Shown: positions 15,425-22,905 of the stretch, one piece after another
How positions within the stretch are numbered: the first letter of the stretch is position 1
Layout: the number at the start of each line of letters is the position of its first letter
Assembly: GCA_029268085.1 (NCBI GenBank)
Contig: JAJUHD010000017.1
Location: forward strand, 1-22,905
DNA length: 22,905 nt
DNA from: Bacillota bacterium
GTDB lineage: Bacteria > Bacillota > Clostridia > Oscillospirales > Oscillospiraceae
Direction: 5' to 3'
Made by a program: the position numbers and the translations under genes
The notes under the pieces: generated by a model
Database searches by the model: none
Seen by the model: the letters and a program-made list of their open reading frames with translations, nothing else
Told to the model about the DNA's origin: nothing

Positions 15425-16474
15425 ATGAGAAAATTTGCGGTATTGACCGGCTTGTACTCGGTTTCGCACTTCATTGTGGACTTTTCTTGCGCATTCCTTA
15501 TTTTCAGTAAGCTCCACGGTTCCGATATATGGCTTACATGCCTTTTTACATACAACTTTATGGCTTTTGCTTTTCAGATGCCGCTGGGGCTTATAGCTGA
15601 TAAAATCAAAAGAAACAGCGTATTCGCGGCACTCGGCTGCATTCTATCAGCTGCGGCGAACTTTATGGCGCCGTCGCCGCTTGCCCTATGCTCCGTGGCG
15701 GGGCTGGGTAACGCGCTGTTTCATATCGGCGCGGGACGGGATGTTCTCTCGGGAAGCGGTAAGAGATTTTCCGCTCTGGGCATTTTCGTCTCTCCGGGAG
15801 CAATGGGACTTTTTCTCGGTTCGCTCTGCGGCAAAAGCGGGCTGCTGCCGCTTTATATAGTCTTGTGTGCCTTGAGCATGGATGCGGTTGTAATAGTGTT
15901 TTTTGGTTCTAAACTAAGCGGAATGCGGGATGAGGGCTTCGATAGATCTGAAAAAAAAGACCTTATGGGAAGCTCAATCGCGTTTATGCTCTTGTGCCTG
16001 TTTCTCGTCGTCTGCCTCCGTTCATATGTCGGCATGACGCTGGCGTTTCCGTGGAAAGGCGAGGGGCATTATGCTTTTTATCTTGTTCTGGCAGTCGTTT
16101 TCGGAAAAGCGTTCGGCGGGGTGCTGGCGGATTGCTTTGGCCCCATCAAGGTGTCGTTTGCGTCGTTATTTCTCAGCGCCGTGCTGTTTTTGCTTTATAA
16201 AGCGCCCGTATACGGTATAATTGCCGTTCTGCTGTTCAACATGACGATGCCGATAACGCTCGGTGCGGTGGCAAGGATAATGCCCCAGTATCTCGGTTTC
16301 GGTTTCGGGCTTCTGACCTTCGGTCTGTTCATCGGACTTATCCCGAAATTTTTGACGGCACAATGCTGGCTGATATTGCCTTACGGTTATACTGCGGCCT
16401 GTATCGTTTCCGCCTGCCTGCTTTATTATGGGTTAAGGATACCGAGGAAGGAATTATCAAAAAATGCCGATTGA
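15425..16474 (+). CDS. MFS-like polytopic membrane protein, substrate unknown
   Basis: A 349-residue, almost wholly hydrophobic protein with about 10-11 helices, short for the major facilitator superfamily. Signs of MFS ancestry are GLIADKIKRN (55-64), resembling motif A between helices 2 and 3, and a pseudo-repeat GGVLADCFGPIK (231-242) in the second half. GNALFHIGAG (95-104) resembles the corresponding region of fosmidomycin-resistance-like members. GGAGGAGG (15408-15415) sets the ATG at 15425; a closer ATG at 15418 is out of frame. It overlaps the next gene by 11 bases. The cargo is unknown, and the two partners suggest it may work in a surface complex rather than as a lone exporter. Confidence 0.7.
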   Translation: MRKFAVLTGLYSVSHFIVDFSCAFLIFSKLHGSDIWLTCLFTYNFMAFAFQMPLGLIADKIKRNSVFAALGCILSAAANFMAPSPLALCSVAGLGNALFHIGAGRDVLSGSGKRFSALGIFVSPGAMGLFLGSLCGKSGLLPLYIVLCALSMDAVVIVFFGSKLSGMRDEGFDRSEKKDLMGSSIAFMLLCLFLVVCLRSYVGMTLAFPWKGEGHYAFYLVLAVVFGKAFGGVLADCFGPIKVSFASLFLSAVLFLLYKAPVYGIIAVLLFNMTMPITLGAVARIMPQYLGFGFGLLTFGLFIGLIPKFLTAQCWLILPYGYTAACIVSACLLYYGLRIPRKELSKNAD

Positions 16475-16811
16475 TTTTGCGTGGACGCTTCTGATTTCGC
16501 TGAGTGTGACAGTCGCGCTGGAACTTGCATTTTCGCTTATTTTTCGAATACGCAGGAAAAGTGACCTTTTGCTTCTGGTTATTGTGAACGTTATCACGAA
16601 TCCGCCGGTCGTGCTACTGAACTACCTGATACTTCAGCGGACGGAGCTTCCGCAGATGCTTGTGGCGGCACTGCTCGAGGCTTCGGCGGTACTGATTGAA
16701 GGCGTTTACTACAGACGATACTCCGAAAACATTAGAAGGCCGTTCCTGTTTTCATTCGGCGCAAACGCGTTCTCCTATATTTTAGGTCTTTTATTAACGA
16801 TAATCATTTAA
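16464..16811 (+). CDS. Four-helix membrane protein of unknown function
   Basis: A 115-residue protein with predicted helices near 8-26, 34-54, 62-80 and 95-115. A polar motif VNVITNPPVVLL (41-52) and a Glu in LLEASAVLIEG (70-80) inside the membrane region could be functional. The ATG lies within the end of the MFS-like gene, with AGGAAGG at 16445-16451; an anchored SH3-like protein follows 11 bases downstream. Similar small proteins with a TNPPV-like motif are recalled from other Clostridia, but no characterised family is known to me. Confidence 0.65.
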   Translation: MPIDFAWTLLISLSVTVALELAFSLIFRIRRKSDLLLLVIVNVITNPPVVLLNYLILQRTELPQMLVAALLEASAVLIEGVYYRRYSENIRRPFLFSFGANAFSYILGLLLTIII

Positions 16812-16822
16812 GGAGGAAACAT

Positions 16823-17668
16823 ATGAGCAAGCAGAATCATATAGGACTTGTACGCATCATATTCGCTTGCGTAATGCTAGCGTCGCTGCTCTCAGGTTTT
16901 GCCATGGCAGATGTGATCTGGGAGCCGAACAACGATTTTTATGCGGAGCATTCAAACGAATGCGAGTATGTAAACCGTAATTTTTATTCGAACGGTGAAA
17001 ACGGATACATGGAGATATTCACCGAGCCGGGCGGTTCCAGTCTTGGCTTTGCTGAAAACGGCAAAATATTTCACGTCCAGTTCAGTTACAAACTTGGGGA
17101 CGAGATATGGGGAGTCGTTGAGTATACCGAAAATAACGGGAGACTTGAGCCGAGAGGAGCGAACGATTTTGAAACCGGCTGGATAAAACTTAGCGACACA
17201 GTGCTTAAATATGATTACCAGAGCTTTGACGAGGACCACAGCTCCGAATACAAGCCCTATGACGGCGACTATTCCGAACTGGAAGGTATACAAAATATTG
17301 TAATGTGGACATTTCCAAATTCAGGCGAAACAACCGGAACGTTAGATAAGAGCGACGAAAATCTCAACATCCAATCTGTATATACTGATATCGATGGCGT
17401 TAAATGGGGTTTTGTAAGCTATTATTATGCAATGAAAAACTTTTGGATCTGCCTGTCAAATCCGGCCGATACGGCATTGCCCGCAAAAGACGTACCCGTT
17501 CCGGAATTCTATACTCCCGCTCCTGATTCAGAACCCCAGCCGACGGGAAACAATATGGCCACGGTCATCATCATCTGTGTCGCTGCGGTTGTGCTGTCCA
17601 CAGCCATACTGTTCTCGGTTTTCAACAGAAAAAAACACAATAAGGCAGATAAGAAGCAGGTTTTATAA
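16823..17668 (+). CDS. Secreted, membrane-anchored SH3-like domain protein
   Basis: A 281-residue protein with a signal peptide (1-29, cut after AMA), a mature start DVIWEPNNDFYAEH, two SH3-like beta regions (about 60-128, ending GWIKLSD, and about 156-212), a Pro/Glu linker (about 223-242), one helix (246-267) and a basic tail (NRKKHNKADKK). Topology is therefore outside-facing with a C-terminal anchor. The DVIWEP...FY..H start followed by NGENGY is recalled from uncharacterised clostridial surface proteins. TAAGGAGG precedes the ATG. Third gene of the membrane cluster; it may bind cell wall or an external ligand. Function is unknown. Confidence 0.72.
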   Translation: MSKQNHIGLVRIIFACVMLASLLSGFAMADVIWEPNNDFYAEHSNECEYVNRNFYSNGENGYMEIFTEPGGSSLGFAENGKIFHVQFSYKLGDEIWGVVEYTENNGRLEPRGANDFETGWIKLSDTVLKYDYQSFDEDHSSEYKPYDGDYSELEGIQNIVMWTFPNSGETTGTLDKSDENLNIQSVYTDIDGVKWGFVSYYYAMKNFWICLSNPADTALPAKDVPVPEFYTPAPDSEPQPTGNNMATVIIICVAAVVLSTAILFSVFNRKKHNKADKKQVL

Positions 17669-17691
17669 AAACTCTGAAGCGACTAATTTAC

Positions 17692-17720
17692 TTGCAAAGA
17701 TGAAGACGATGGCTTATAAT
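17692..17720 (+). promoter_or_regulatory. Promoter of the aspartate aminotransferase gene
   Basis: TTGCAA (17692-17697), a 17-base spacer and a perfect TATAAT (17715-17720), 34 bases before the ATG. No obvious terminator closes the upstream membrane cluster, so read-through is possible. Confidence 0.75.
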
Positions 17721-17754
17721 AACTTCATTCGAGTCAAAATTGGATGGTGCATTT

Positions 17755-18945
17755 ATGAAAGAACTTTCAAAGATTGCGGGAGAAGTCAGAGCCTCAACAA
17801 CCTTGGCGGTGGACTCGCTTGCCAAACAGATGAAGGCTGAAGGAATCGACGTCATCGGTTTCGGAACCGGCGAGCCCGATTTTGATACTCCCGATAATAT
17901 AAAAGCCGCAGGAATAAGGGCAATAAATGAAGGCAAAACAAAATATACTCCGGCGGCGGGTCTTATTGACCTACGCAAGGCAGTAGCAGCCAGAATGAAG
18001 CTCGATTTTAATCTTGATTACGACTTTACGCAAATCACCGTTGCAAGCGGAGCGAAGCACAACGTTTACATGGCGCTTGTGGCGCTGCTGAATCCCGGCG
18101 ATGAGGTAATACTTCCAGCGCCTTACTGGGTGAGCTATTACGAGATGATACATCTTGCAGGAGGCGTTCCGCGCATCATAGAGGCGGGAGAAAAGCAAAA
18201 CTTTAAAATCACTCCAGACCAGCTTGAGCAGGCAATGAGTCAAAAGACTAAGGTTCTCATTCTTAACAATCCCTCCAACCCAACGGGCATGCTGTATTCG
18301 CGTTCCGAGCTGGAGGTGATCGCTGAGATCTGCAAAAAATACGATATCTATATCATAGCGGATGAAATCTATTGCGGCCTCGTTTATGATGATAAGGAAT
18401 TTGTGAGCATTGCGTCCCTTTCTGAGGACGCATATGACCGTACCATAATCATAAACGGCGTTTCAAAGTCTTACGCGATGACAGGCTGGCGCATAGGCTA
18501 TGCCGCCGCAAACCCGCAGATATCAAAGGTTATGGCGAACTGTCTCAGCCACTCGACCGGTGCGCCCGGAACAATGAACCAGATCGCGGCGATCGAGGCG
18601 CTTTCAGGGCCGCAGGACGGCATTGAGGCTATGCGCAAGGTCTTTGAGGTCCGCCGCAACTATATCGTAAAACGCATGAATGAGATACCCGGGGTAAGCT
18701 GCATCATGCCGGACGGTGCGTTCTATGTTATGATGAATATAAGCAAGCTCATCGGGAAAACCTTGGGCGGCAAGCTTATAGAAAACGATGATGATTTTGC
18801 GGTAGCCTTTCTCGAAAAGGGCCGTGTCGCTGTAGTTCCATGCTCCGGCTTCGGCGCGCCGGGTTTTGTACGCTGGACCTATGCCGCTTCGATGGAAAAC
18901 ATCCGCGAGGGGCTGAACAGGCTTGAAAAGTTCCTGAATGAATAA
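17755..18945 (+). CDS. Aspartate aminotransferase, class I/II PLP-dependent (I-beta type)
   Basis: Probably interconverts aspartate and oxaloacetate with 2-oxoglutarate and glutamate. The 396-residue protein has FGTGEPDFDTP (36-46), NNPSNPTG (171-178), ADEIY (about 202-206, PLP-nitrogen Asp), the PLP Lys K238 in SKSYAMTGWRIGYA, and the C-terminal FVRWTYA with the carboxylate-binding Arg. The frame extends to TTG 17740, but GGATGG at 17742-17747 suits the ATG at 17755. Aspartate is a substrate for PyrB and for the step before PurB, both encoded nearby. Related aminotransferases with other substrates cannot be excluded. Confidence 0.88.
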   Translation: MKELSKIAGEVRASTTLAVDSLAKQMKAEGIDVIGFGTGEPDFDTPDNIKAAGIRAINEGKTKYTPAAGLIDLRKAVAARMKLDFNLDYDFTQITVASGAKHNVYMALVALLNPGDEVILPAPYWVSYYEMIHLAGGVPRIIEAGEKQNFKITPDQLEQAMSQKTKVLILNNPSNPTGMLYSRSELEVIAEICKKYDIYIIADEIYCGLVYDDKEFVSIASLSEDAYDRTIIINGVSKSYAMTGWRIGYAAANPQISKVMANCLSHSTGAPGTMNQIAAIEALSGPQDGIEAMRKVFEVRRNYIVKRMNEIPGVSCIMPDGAFYVMMNISKLIGKTLGGKLIENDDDFAVAFLEKGRVAVVPCSGFGAPGFVRWTYAASMENIREGLNRLEKFLNE

Positions 18946-18949
18946 TATA

Positions 18950-19001
18950 ATATCTGCTGGACGTTGCGTATATTTCGAAATGTCCGGCAGATATTTGTTT
19001 T
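18950..19001 (+). terminator. Hairpin between the aminotransferase gene and purB
   Basis: ATATCTGCTGGAC (18950-18962) pairs with GTCCGGCAGATAT (18982-18994), 13 pairs with one G-T, with a 19-base loop and TTGTTTTA after it. It begins 4 bases after the aminotransferase stop. The large loop and short distance to purB leave open a role as a purB leader element. Confidence 0.7.
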
Positions 19002-19030
19002 ATACGTTTAGAAGAGGATTATATGCGCCT

Positions 19031-20464
19031 ATGAAAAACACCTACGAAACTCCCTTGAATTCTCGTTACGCCAGTGATGAGATGCAGTATATTTTTTCGC
19101 CAGACAAGAAATTTACGACATGGCACAAGCTCTGGATAGCGCTTGCAAAGGCAGAAATGCAGCTTGGTCTTCCCGTCACGCAGGAACAGATCGACGAAAT
19201 GGAGGCTCATGCTGACGAGATTGACTATGAGTATGCCGCGGAGATGGAAAGAAAGCTCCGTCACGACGTTATGGCGCATGTGCACGCTTTTGGAAAACAA
19301 TGTCCAAAGGCGATGCCGATAATCCATCTGGGCGCGACAAGCTGTTATGTGGGCGACAATACCGATATCATCCTGATGCGCGAGGGGCTTGAGCTCATCA
19401 GAAAGGAGCTTGTCAACGTCATATACCGCCTGTCCGCGTTCGCAGACAAATATAAAGATGTTCCGACGCTTGGCTTTACGCATTTCCAGCCCGCACAGCT
19501 CACGACTGTCGGCAAGCGGGCAACGCTCTGGATCAACGATCTTCTCCTTGACCTTGACGAGGTCGAGTACCGCATAAAATCTCTCAGGCTGCTCGGCTCA
19601 AAGGGTACGACAGGCACACAGGCGAGCTTTCTTGAGCTTTTCGACGGCGACCATGAAAAATGCGTAGAACTGGAAAGACTTATAGCTAAGGAAATGGGCT
19701 TTGAAGCCTGCGTTCCAGTATCCGGCCAGACATATTCCAGAAAAACCGATGCCGCGGTGCTTGCGACATTGTCCGGTATTGCGCAGAGCGCGGGCAAATT
19801 TGCGACCGATCTGCGGCTGCTCTCACACCTGAAGGAGCTTGAAGAGCCGTTTGAATCCAACCAGATAGGCTCCTCCGCGATGCCTTACAAACGCAATCCG
19901 ATGCGCTGCGAGCGCATCTGCTCGCTTGCGAGATACGTCATAACAGATGCGCAGAACCCTGCTTTTACATCGTATAATCAGTGGTTTGAACGTACTCTGG
20001 ATGATTCGGCGAATAAACGCATTTCTATTCCGGAGGCATTTCTCGCGGTCGACGCAATCCTCAGCATCTATCTGAACGTTGCCTCAGGGATTCGCGTCTA
20101 TGAGAAGGTCATTGAAAAGCATATTAACGAGGAGCTTCCGTTTATGGCGACGGAAAACATCATGATGGATGCCGTCAAAAAGGGCGGGAACCGGCAGGAG
20201 CTCCACGAGCGCATCCGTATTCACTCCATAGCGGCGGGAGCCGTCGTGAAGGAGCAAGGGCTTCCTAACGACCTTATCAAACGCATCGCGGCGGATCCGC
20301 TGTTCGGGCTGACCGAAGAAGAGATTACGGCGAACCTCGACGCGAGAAAATATGTCGGCCGTTCGCCCGAACAGGTCACAGAATTCCTAAAAAACGAAGT
20401 CGGCCCCATTCTTGCCCATTATACGCATCTGCTCAGCGCTGCGGATACGGAATTAAAGGTCTGA
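19031..20464 (+). CDS. purB: Adenylosuccinate lyase
   Basis: Splits fumarate from SAICAR and from adenylosuccinate, acting twice in purine synthesis. The 477-residue protein is of the longer, human-ADSL-like type. It has HLGATSCYVGDNTD (about 99-112), THFQPAQLTTVGKRA with the catalytic His near 151, and the fumarase-superfamily signature GSSAMPYKRNP (280-290), whose loop Ser is the base. The open frame reaches back to 18938, but that would pass through the hairpin and overlap the previous gene; ATG 19031 gives the family's normal start. GAGG at 19014-19017 is 13 bases away, which is rather far. It stands apart from any pur operon here. Confidence 0.94.
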   Translation: MKNTYETPLNSRYASDEMQYIFSPDKKFTTWHKLWIALAKAEMQLGLPVTQEQIDEMEAHADEIDYEYAAEMERKLRHDVMAHVHAFGKQCPKAMPIIHLGATSCYVGDNTDIILMREGLELIRKELVNVIYRLSAFADKYKDVPTLGFTHFQPAQLTTVGKRATLWINDLLLDLDEVEYRIKSLRLLGSKGTTGTQASFLELFDGDHEKCVELERLIAKEMGFEACVPVSGQTYSRKTDAAVLATLSGIAQSAGKFATDLRLLSHLKELEEPFESNQIGSSAMPYKRNPMRCERICSLARYVITDAQNPAFTSYNQWFERTLDDSANKRISIPEAFLAVDAILSIYLNVASGIRVYEKVIEKHINEELPFMATENIMMDAVKKGGNRQELHERIRIHSIAAGAVVKEQGLPNDLIKRIAADPLFGLTEEEITANLDARKYVGRSPEQVTEFLKNEVGPILAHYTHLLSAADTELKV

Positions 20465-20473
20465 TTGACAGCC

Positions 20474-20510
20474 TGCCCAAGCCTATTAATATGGCTCGGG
20501 CATTATATTG
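20474..20510 (+). terminator. Probable terminator after purB
   Basis: TGCCCAAGCC (20474-20483) pairs with GGCTCGGGCA (20493-20502), with one A-C mismatch and a 9-base AT loop. The following TTATATT is a poor T-run, so the efficiency is uncertain. Confidence 0.55.
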
Positions 20511-20517
20511 CCCTTTG

Positions 20518-20546
20518 TTGACTTCCATCCCGCGTAATTATATAAT
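20518..20546 (+). promoter_or_regulatory. Strong sigma-A promoter of the cwlD-like gene
   Basis: TTGACT (20518-20523), a 17-base spacer and a perfect TATAAT (20541-20546). Transcription should begin near 20553, giving a leader of about 60 bases that contains the hairpin described next. Confidence 0.85.
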
Positions 20547-20570
20547 GTGACAGACTAAAGGGATTTTTTG

Positions 20571-20618
20571 CATAGCAATCATAGCCAAACCATAGGATAA
20601 AAAGAGGTGATTGCTGTG
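20571..20618 (+). promoter_or_regulatory. Hairpin that would mask the ribosome site and start codon of the amidase gene
   Basis: CATAGCAATCA (20571-20581) is complementary to TGATTGCTGTG (20608-20618), eleven pairs with one G-T, around a 26-base loop. The 3' arm includes the GTG start (20616-20618) and overlaps the Shine-Dalgarno site AGAGGTGA (20603-20610). Translational control is inferred. Confidence 0.5.
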
Positions 20619-21332
20619 ATAAAAACGATCAGGCTGCAAACCGTTATATTCTGGTTCCTCGCGCTTGCGGCTGCCGCTGCCGTGATGCTGATTGCTGACG
20701 GCTCCGATATAAAATCGATCTTTACTTCGGGAAAAAAGGACAGTCCGGTACTCGTGATCGACGCTGGACATGGAGGAGCGGACGGCGGGGCAACCTCGCT
20801 TTCCGGCGTGCTTGAGAGCGAGCTGAATCTGGATATATCCCAGAGAATGGCGGCGCTTTCCGGCCTGACGGGGATCGAGTTCATAATGACGCGGGATAGT
20901 GACAATATCGAATACCCTGATTCGGCAAACAGTATTTCGAAAAAGAAAAAATATGATCAAAAAAAACGCGTCGAGCTTATTAACGATACAAGGAATGCCA
21001 TTCTGATAAGCGTACATCAGAATTGCTATCCCCACAAGTCGCCTCACGGACCGCAGTCTTTCTATTCGAGGAACGAAGGCAGCGATTCGCTTGCTGTTCT
21101 GATTCAGGATTCCATGAATGCGGCGCTTTGTCCCGGCAACAGGCGCATTGCAATGCCGGTTGCGAACAATATTTATCTTTTTAAAAACATTACTTGTCCG
21201 GCGGTGCTCGTCGAGTGCGGTTTTATATCGAACCCAAAGGAATCGGAACTTCTCAATACCGAGGCTTACAGATTGAAGATCGCTGCTGTGCTGATAAGCG
21301 CATATCTTAGATACCTTGATATGAATGAATGA
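20616..21332 (+). CDS. cwlD: N-acetylmuramoyl-L-alanine amidase, CwlD-like (Amidase_3)
   Basis: Zinc amidase that removes stem peptides from muramic acid; CwlD in Bacillus acts in muramic-lactam formation in spore cortex. The 238-residue protein has an N-terminal signal-anchor helix (about 10-26), VLVIDAGHGGADGG with the first zinc His, a further zinc-site region at SVHQN, and the catalytic Glu in VLVECGFISNPKES. GPQSFYSR and NRRIAMPVANNIYLF resemble the equivalent parts of CwlD, and the length matches. GTG 20616 is preferred over GTG 20607, because AGAGGTGA lies upstream of the former only. The stop overlaps an in-frame radA ATG. A general Amidase_3 role is the alternative. Confidence 0.82.
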   Translation: MIKTIRLQTVIFWFLALAAAAAVMLIADGSDIKSIFTSGKKDSPVLVIDAGHGGADGGATSLSGVLESELNLDISQRMAALSGLTGIEFIMTRDSDNIEYPDSANSISKKKKYDQKKRVELINDTRNAILISVHQNCYPHKSPHGPQSFYSRNEGSDSLAVLIQDSMNAALCPGNRRIAMPVANNIYLFKNITCPAVLVECGFISNPKESELLNTEAYRLKIAAVLISAYLRYLDMNE

Positions 21333-21346
21333 CAGAGGTTGTACTA

Positions 21347-22711
21347 ATGAAATCGAAAACGGTATTTTTCTGCTCTGAGTGCGGATATGAAACGCCAAAA
21401 TGGTCCGGCCGCTGCCCAGCCTGCGGTAATTGGAATACGATATCCGAAGCCCCCGCCGAAGCAAAATCGAAATCGGGCGGCATACTTGCTTCGGGCAGGG
21501 CGCCGAAGACCCATCCGGAACTCCTGTCCGCATTGGGGACAGATGACGAAGTCCGTTTTTTCACAGGCTTTGAGGAGTTTGATCGAGTGCTCGGAGGAGG
21601 AGCCGTACGCGGCTCGCTCGTACTGGTCGGCGGTGCGCCCGGAATCGGAAAATCCACGCTCCTTCTCCAGTTTTGCGGAAATCTCGGAAAAAGCGAAAAG
21701 ATACTATATGTATCGGGCGAGGAAAGCAAACGTCAGCTGAAGCTCCGCGCGGAAAGGCTTGGCGTTAACGCCGATTTGCTATACGTTTTAGCCGAAACCG
21801 ATCTAAACGAGATAGTCGCCGCAGTCGAGGATATAAAGCCGGATGTCCTCATTATTGACTCTGTTCAGACAATGTATAATCCTGAGCTGACGGCAAGCCC
21901 CGGCAGCGTCACGCAGGTCAAGGACTGTACGATGGCGATCATGCAGCTTGCAAAAAGCTCTAATATCACGGCCTTTATAGTCGGTCATGTGAATAAGGAA
22001 GGTGCAATCGCGGGCCCAAAGGTGCTCGAGCATATGGTGGATTGCGTTCTTTATTTCGAGGGCGAGAGCAATATGTCCTACCGTATACTGCGCGCAGCTA
22101 AAAACCGCTTCGGTTCAACAAATGAAATCGGAGTTTTTGAGATGGGCGACAGCGGACTTACCGAGGTCAAAAACCCTTCGGAAATGATGCTTTCAGGCAG
22201 ACCTGTAGGAAGCCCAGGCACTTGCGTTACCTGTGTTATAGAGGGAACCCGCCCGATACTTGCGGAGGTACAGGCACTCGTCGCGCCCAGCGGTTTCAAC
22301 GTCGCCCGAAGAAACTCAAACGGTATCGACTATAACAGGGCGACGCTTTTGCTCGCGGTGCTTGAAAAGAGGGGAGGCCTCTCTGTTGGAAACAGCGACG
22401 CTTATATCAACGTCATAGGCGGTCTTGAGCTTTCTGAGCCGGCGGCAGATCTTGCAACCGTGCTGGCGGTTGCATCGAGCCACCGTGACAAGGCGGTAGG
22501 CGATGATCTTGCGGCGGTTGGAGAAGTCGGGCTTACGGGGGAAATAAGGAGCGTAAATGCTTTGAACCAGCGGCTTGCGGAAATCGCGCGCCTCGGCTTC
22601 AGACGTTGCGTCATACCAGCTCATGTCCGAGCAGAACTGAAGGTGCCGAAAGGGCTTGAGCTTATCTCCGTTAAGAACATACGTGAAGCTATTTCAGCTG
22701 TGCTTTCATAA
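21347..22711 (+). CDS. radA: DNA repair protein RadA (Sms)
   Basis: RecA-like ATPase and helicase that promotes branch migration in recombinational repair. Of 454 residues, the N-terminal zinc finger has C9, C12, C23 and C26 (CSECG ... CPACG), Walker A is GGAPGIGKST (95-104), Walker B is DVLIIDS, the RadA-specific KNRFG motif is at 252-256, and a Lon-like domain fills the C-terminus. An in-frame ATG at 21329 overlaps the amidase stop, but AGAGGT (21334-21339) fits ATG 21347, which gives the usual MKSK-type start just before the zinc finger. Cotranscribed with the amidase; the stop overlaps the next ATG (TAATG). Confidence 0.95.
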   Translation: MKSKTVFFCSECGYETPKWSGRCPACGNWNTISEAPAEAKSKSGGILASGRAPKTHPELLSALGTDDEVRFFTGFEEFDRVLGGGAVRGSLVLVGGAPGIGKSTLLLQFCGNLGKSEKILYVSGEESKRQLKLRAERLGVNADLLYVLAETDLNEIVAAVEDIKPDVLIIDSVQTMYNPELTASPGSVTQVKDCTMAIMQLAKSSNITAFIVGHVNKEGAIAGPKVLEHMVDCVLYFEGESNMSYRILRAAKNRFGSTNEIGVFEMGDSGLTEVKNPSEMMLSGRPVGSPGTCVTCVIEGTRPILAEVQALVAPSGFNVARRNSNGIDYNRATLLLAVLEKRGGLSVGNSDAYINVIGGLELSEPAADLATVLAVASSHRDKAVGDDLAAVGEVGLTGEIRSVNALNQRLAEIARLGFRRCVIPAHVRAELKVPKGLELISVKNIREAISAVLS

Positions 22712-22905
22712 TGAATAATTTGCCGCACTTTTTGAAACATCCGAATCTTCCATACGGTAAAGTGACGGTAGCAGCAGCGGGCGAGGACTATGCGGACGAT
22801 ATGCAGAGAGCGCTTGAGCCTTACGGCATAAAGCTTCTGCGATGCCCGAACAATCCGTCAATCGACGGAAGGCTAAGGTCGCACATCGACTTGAGCGTTT
22901 ACCAT
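22711..22905 (+). CDS. DUF6873-like (GME-fold) hypothetical protein, 3' partial
   Basis: The first 65 codons of a gene that runs off the window. The start overlaps the radA stop in TAATG, with no clear ribosome site of its own, so translation is probably coupled. Visible features are a beta strand (GKVTVAAAG), a helix, and GRLRSHIDLSVYH, whose SHxD segment recalls the guanidine-modifying-enzyme-like DUF6873 family of Clostridia. The label is from pattern memory on a short fragment and is tentative; function unknown. Confidence 0.6.
   Translation, partial: MNNLPHFLKHPNLPYGKVTVAAAGEDYADDMQRALEPYGIKLLRCPNNPSIDGRLRSHIDLSVYH

Noticed and set aside
17577..17840. Small + strand open frame bridging the SH3-like protein and aminotransferase
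   Set aside because: It overlaps both genes out of frame and spans the aminotransferase promoter.
18938..19030. N-terminal extension of PurB overlapping the aminotransferase gene
   Set aside because: It is encoded by a terminator-like hairpin and has no similarity to adenylosuccinate lyases; the family start is at 19031.
20538..21533. Long 331-codon open frame on the - strand
   Set aside because: Antisense to the clear amidase and radA genes, with a basic, low-complexity composition and no recognisable domain; a shadow frame.

Overview
The window looks like chromosomal DNA from a Gram-positive bacterium of the class Clostridia, perhaps an Oscillospiraceae- or Christensenellaceae-type gut lineage. 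The evidence is strong AGGAGG-type ribosome binding sites, near-consensus sigma-A promoters with 17-base spacers, a class 1B PyrD/PyrK pair, an infC-rpmI-rplT operon with a structured leader, a CwlD-like amidase, and medium GC content. The lineage is an inference; no rRNA gene is present. Almost every base is coding, nearly all on the + strand, and no gene-free gap exceeds about 210 bases. No tRNA, rRNA, CRISPR array, insertion sequence or phage gene was seen.

Layout. 1-4038: the 3' part of an oligopeptide ABC transporter operon (oppB partial, oppC, oppD, oppF), closed by a strong terminator. 4111-9877: a seven-gene pyrimidine operon (pyrC, pyrK, pyrD, pyrF, pyrE, pyrB, pyrI) with its own promoter, covering carbamoyl aspartate synthesis to UMP. 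carA, carB and pyrR are absent. 9880-11730 on the - strand: an intracellular GH13 alpha-glucan hydrolase that converges on pyrI and shares its terminator region. 11835-12703: deoC plus a 58-residue two-helix membrane protein. 12711-14103: the infC-rpmI-rplT translation operon, with a hairpin-rich leader and an apparent ATA start codon on infC. 14137-15370: an orphan fumarase/tartrate dehydratase beta subunit and a TIGR01906-type membrane protein. 15425-17668: an uncharacterised three-gene membrane cluster (MFS-like protein, four-helix protein, surface-anchored SH3-like protein). 17692-18945: an aspartate aminotransferase with its own promoter. 19031-20464: purB. 20518-22905: cwlD-like amidase, radA and the start of a DUF6873-like gene, translationally coupled.

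Themes. Much of the window is nucleotide metabolism (pyrimidine synthesis, purB, deoC), with an aspartate-producing aminotransferase nearby; aspartate feeds both PyrB and the step before PurB. Most of the window is housekeeping. The items most worth a second look are the ATA start and leader of infC, a hairpin that would bury the cwlD start codon, the three-gene membrane cluster, and the beta subunit without an alpha partner.
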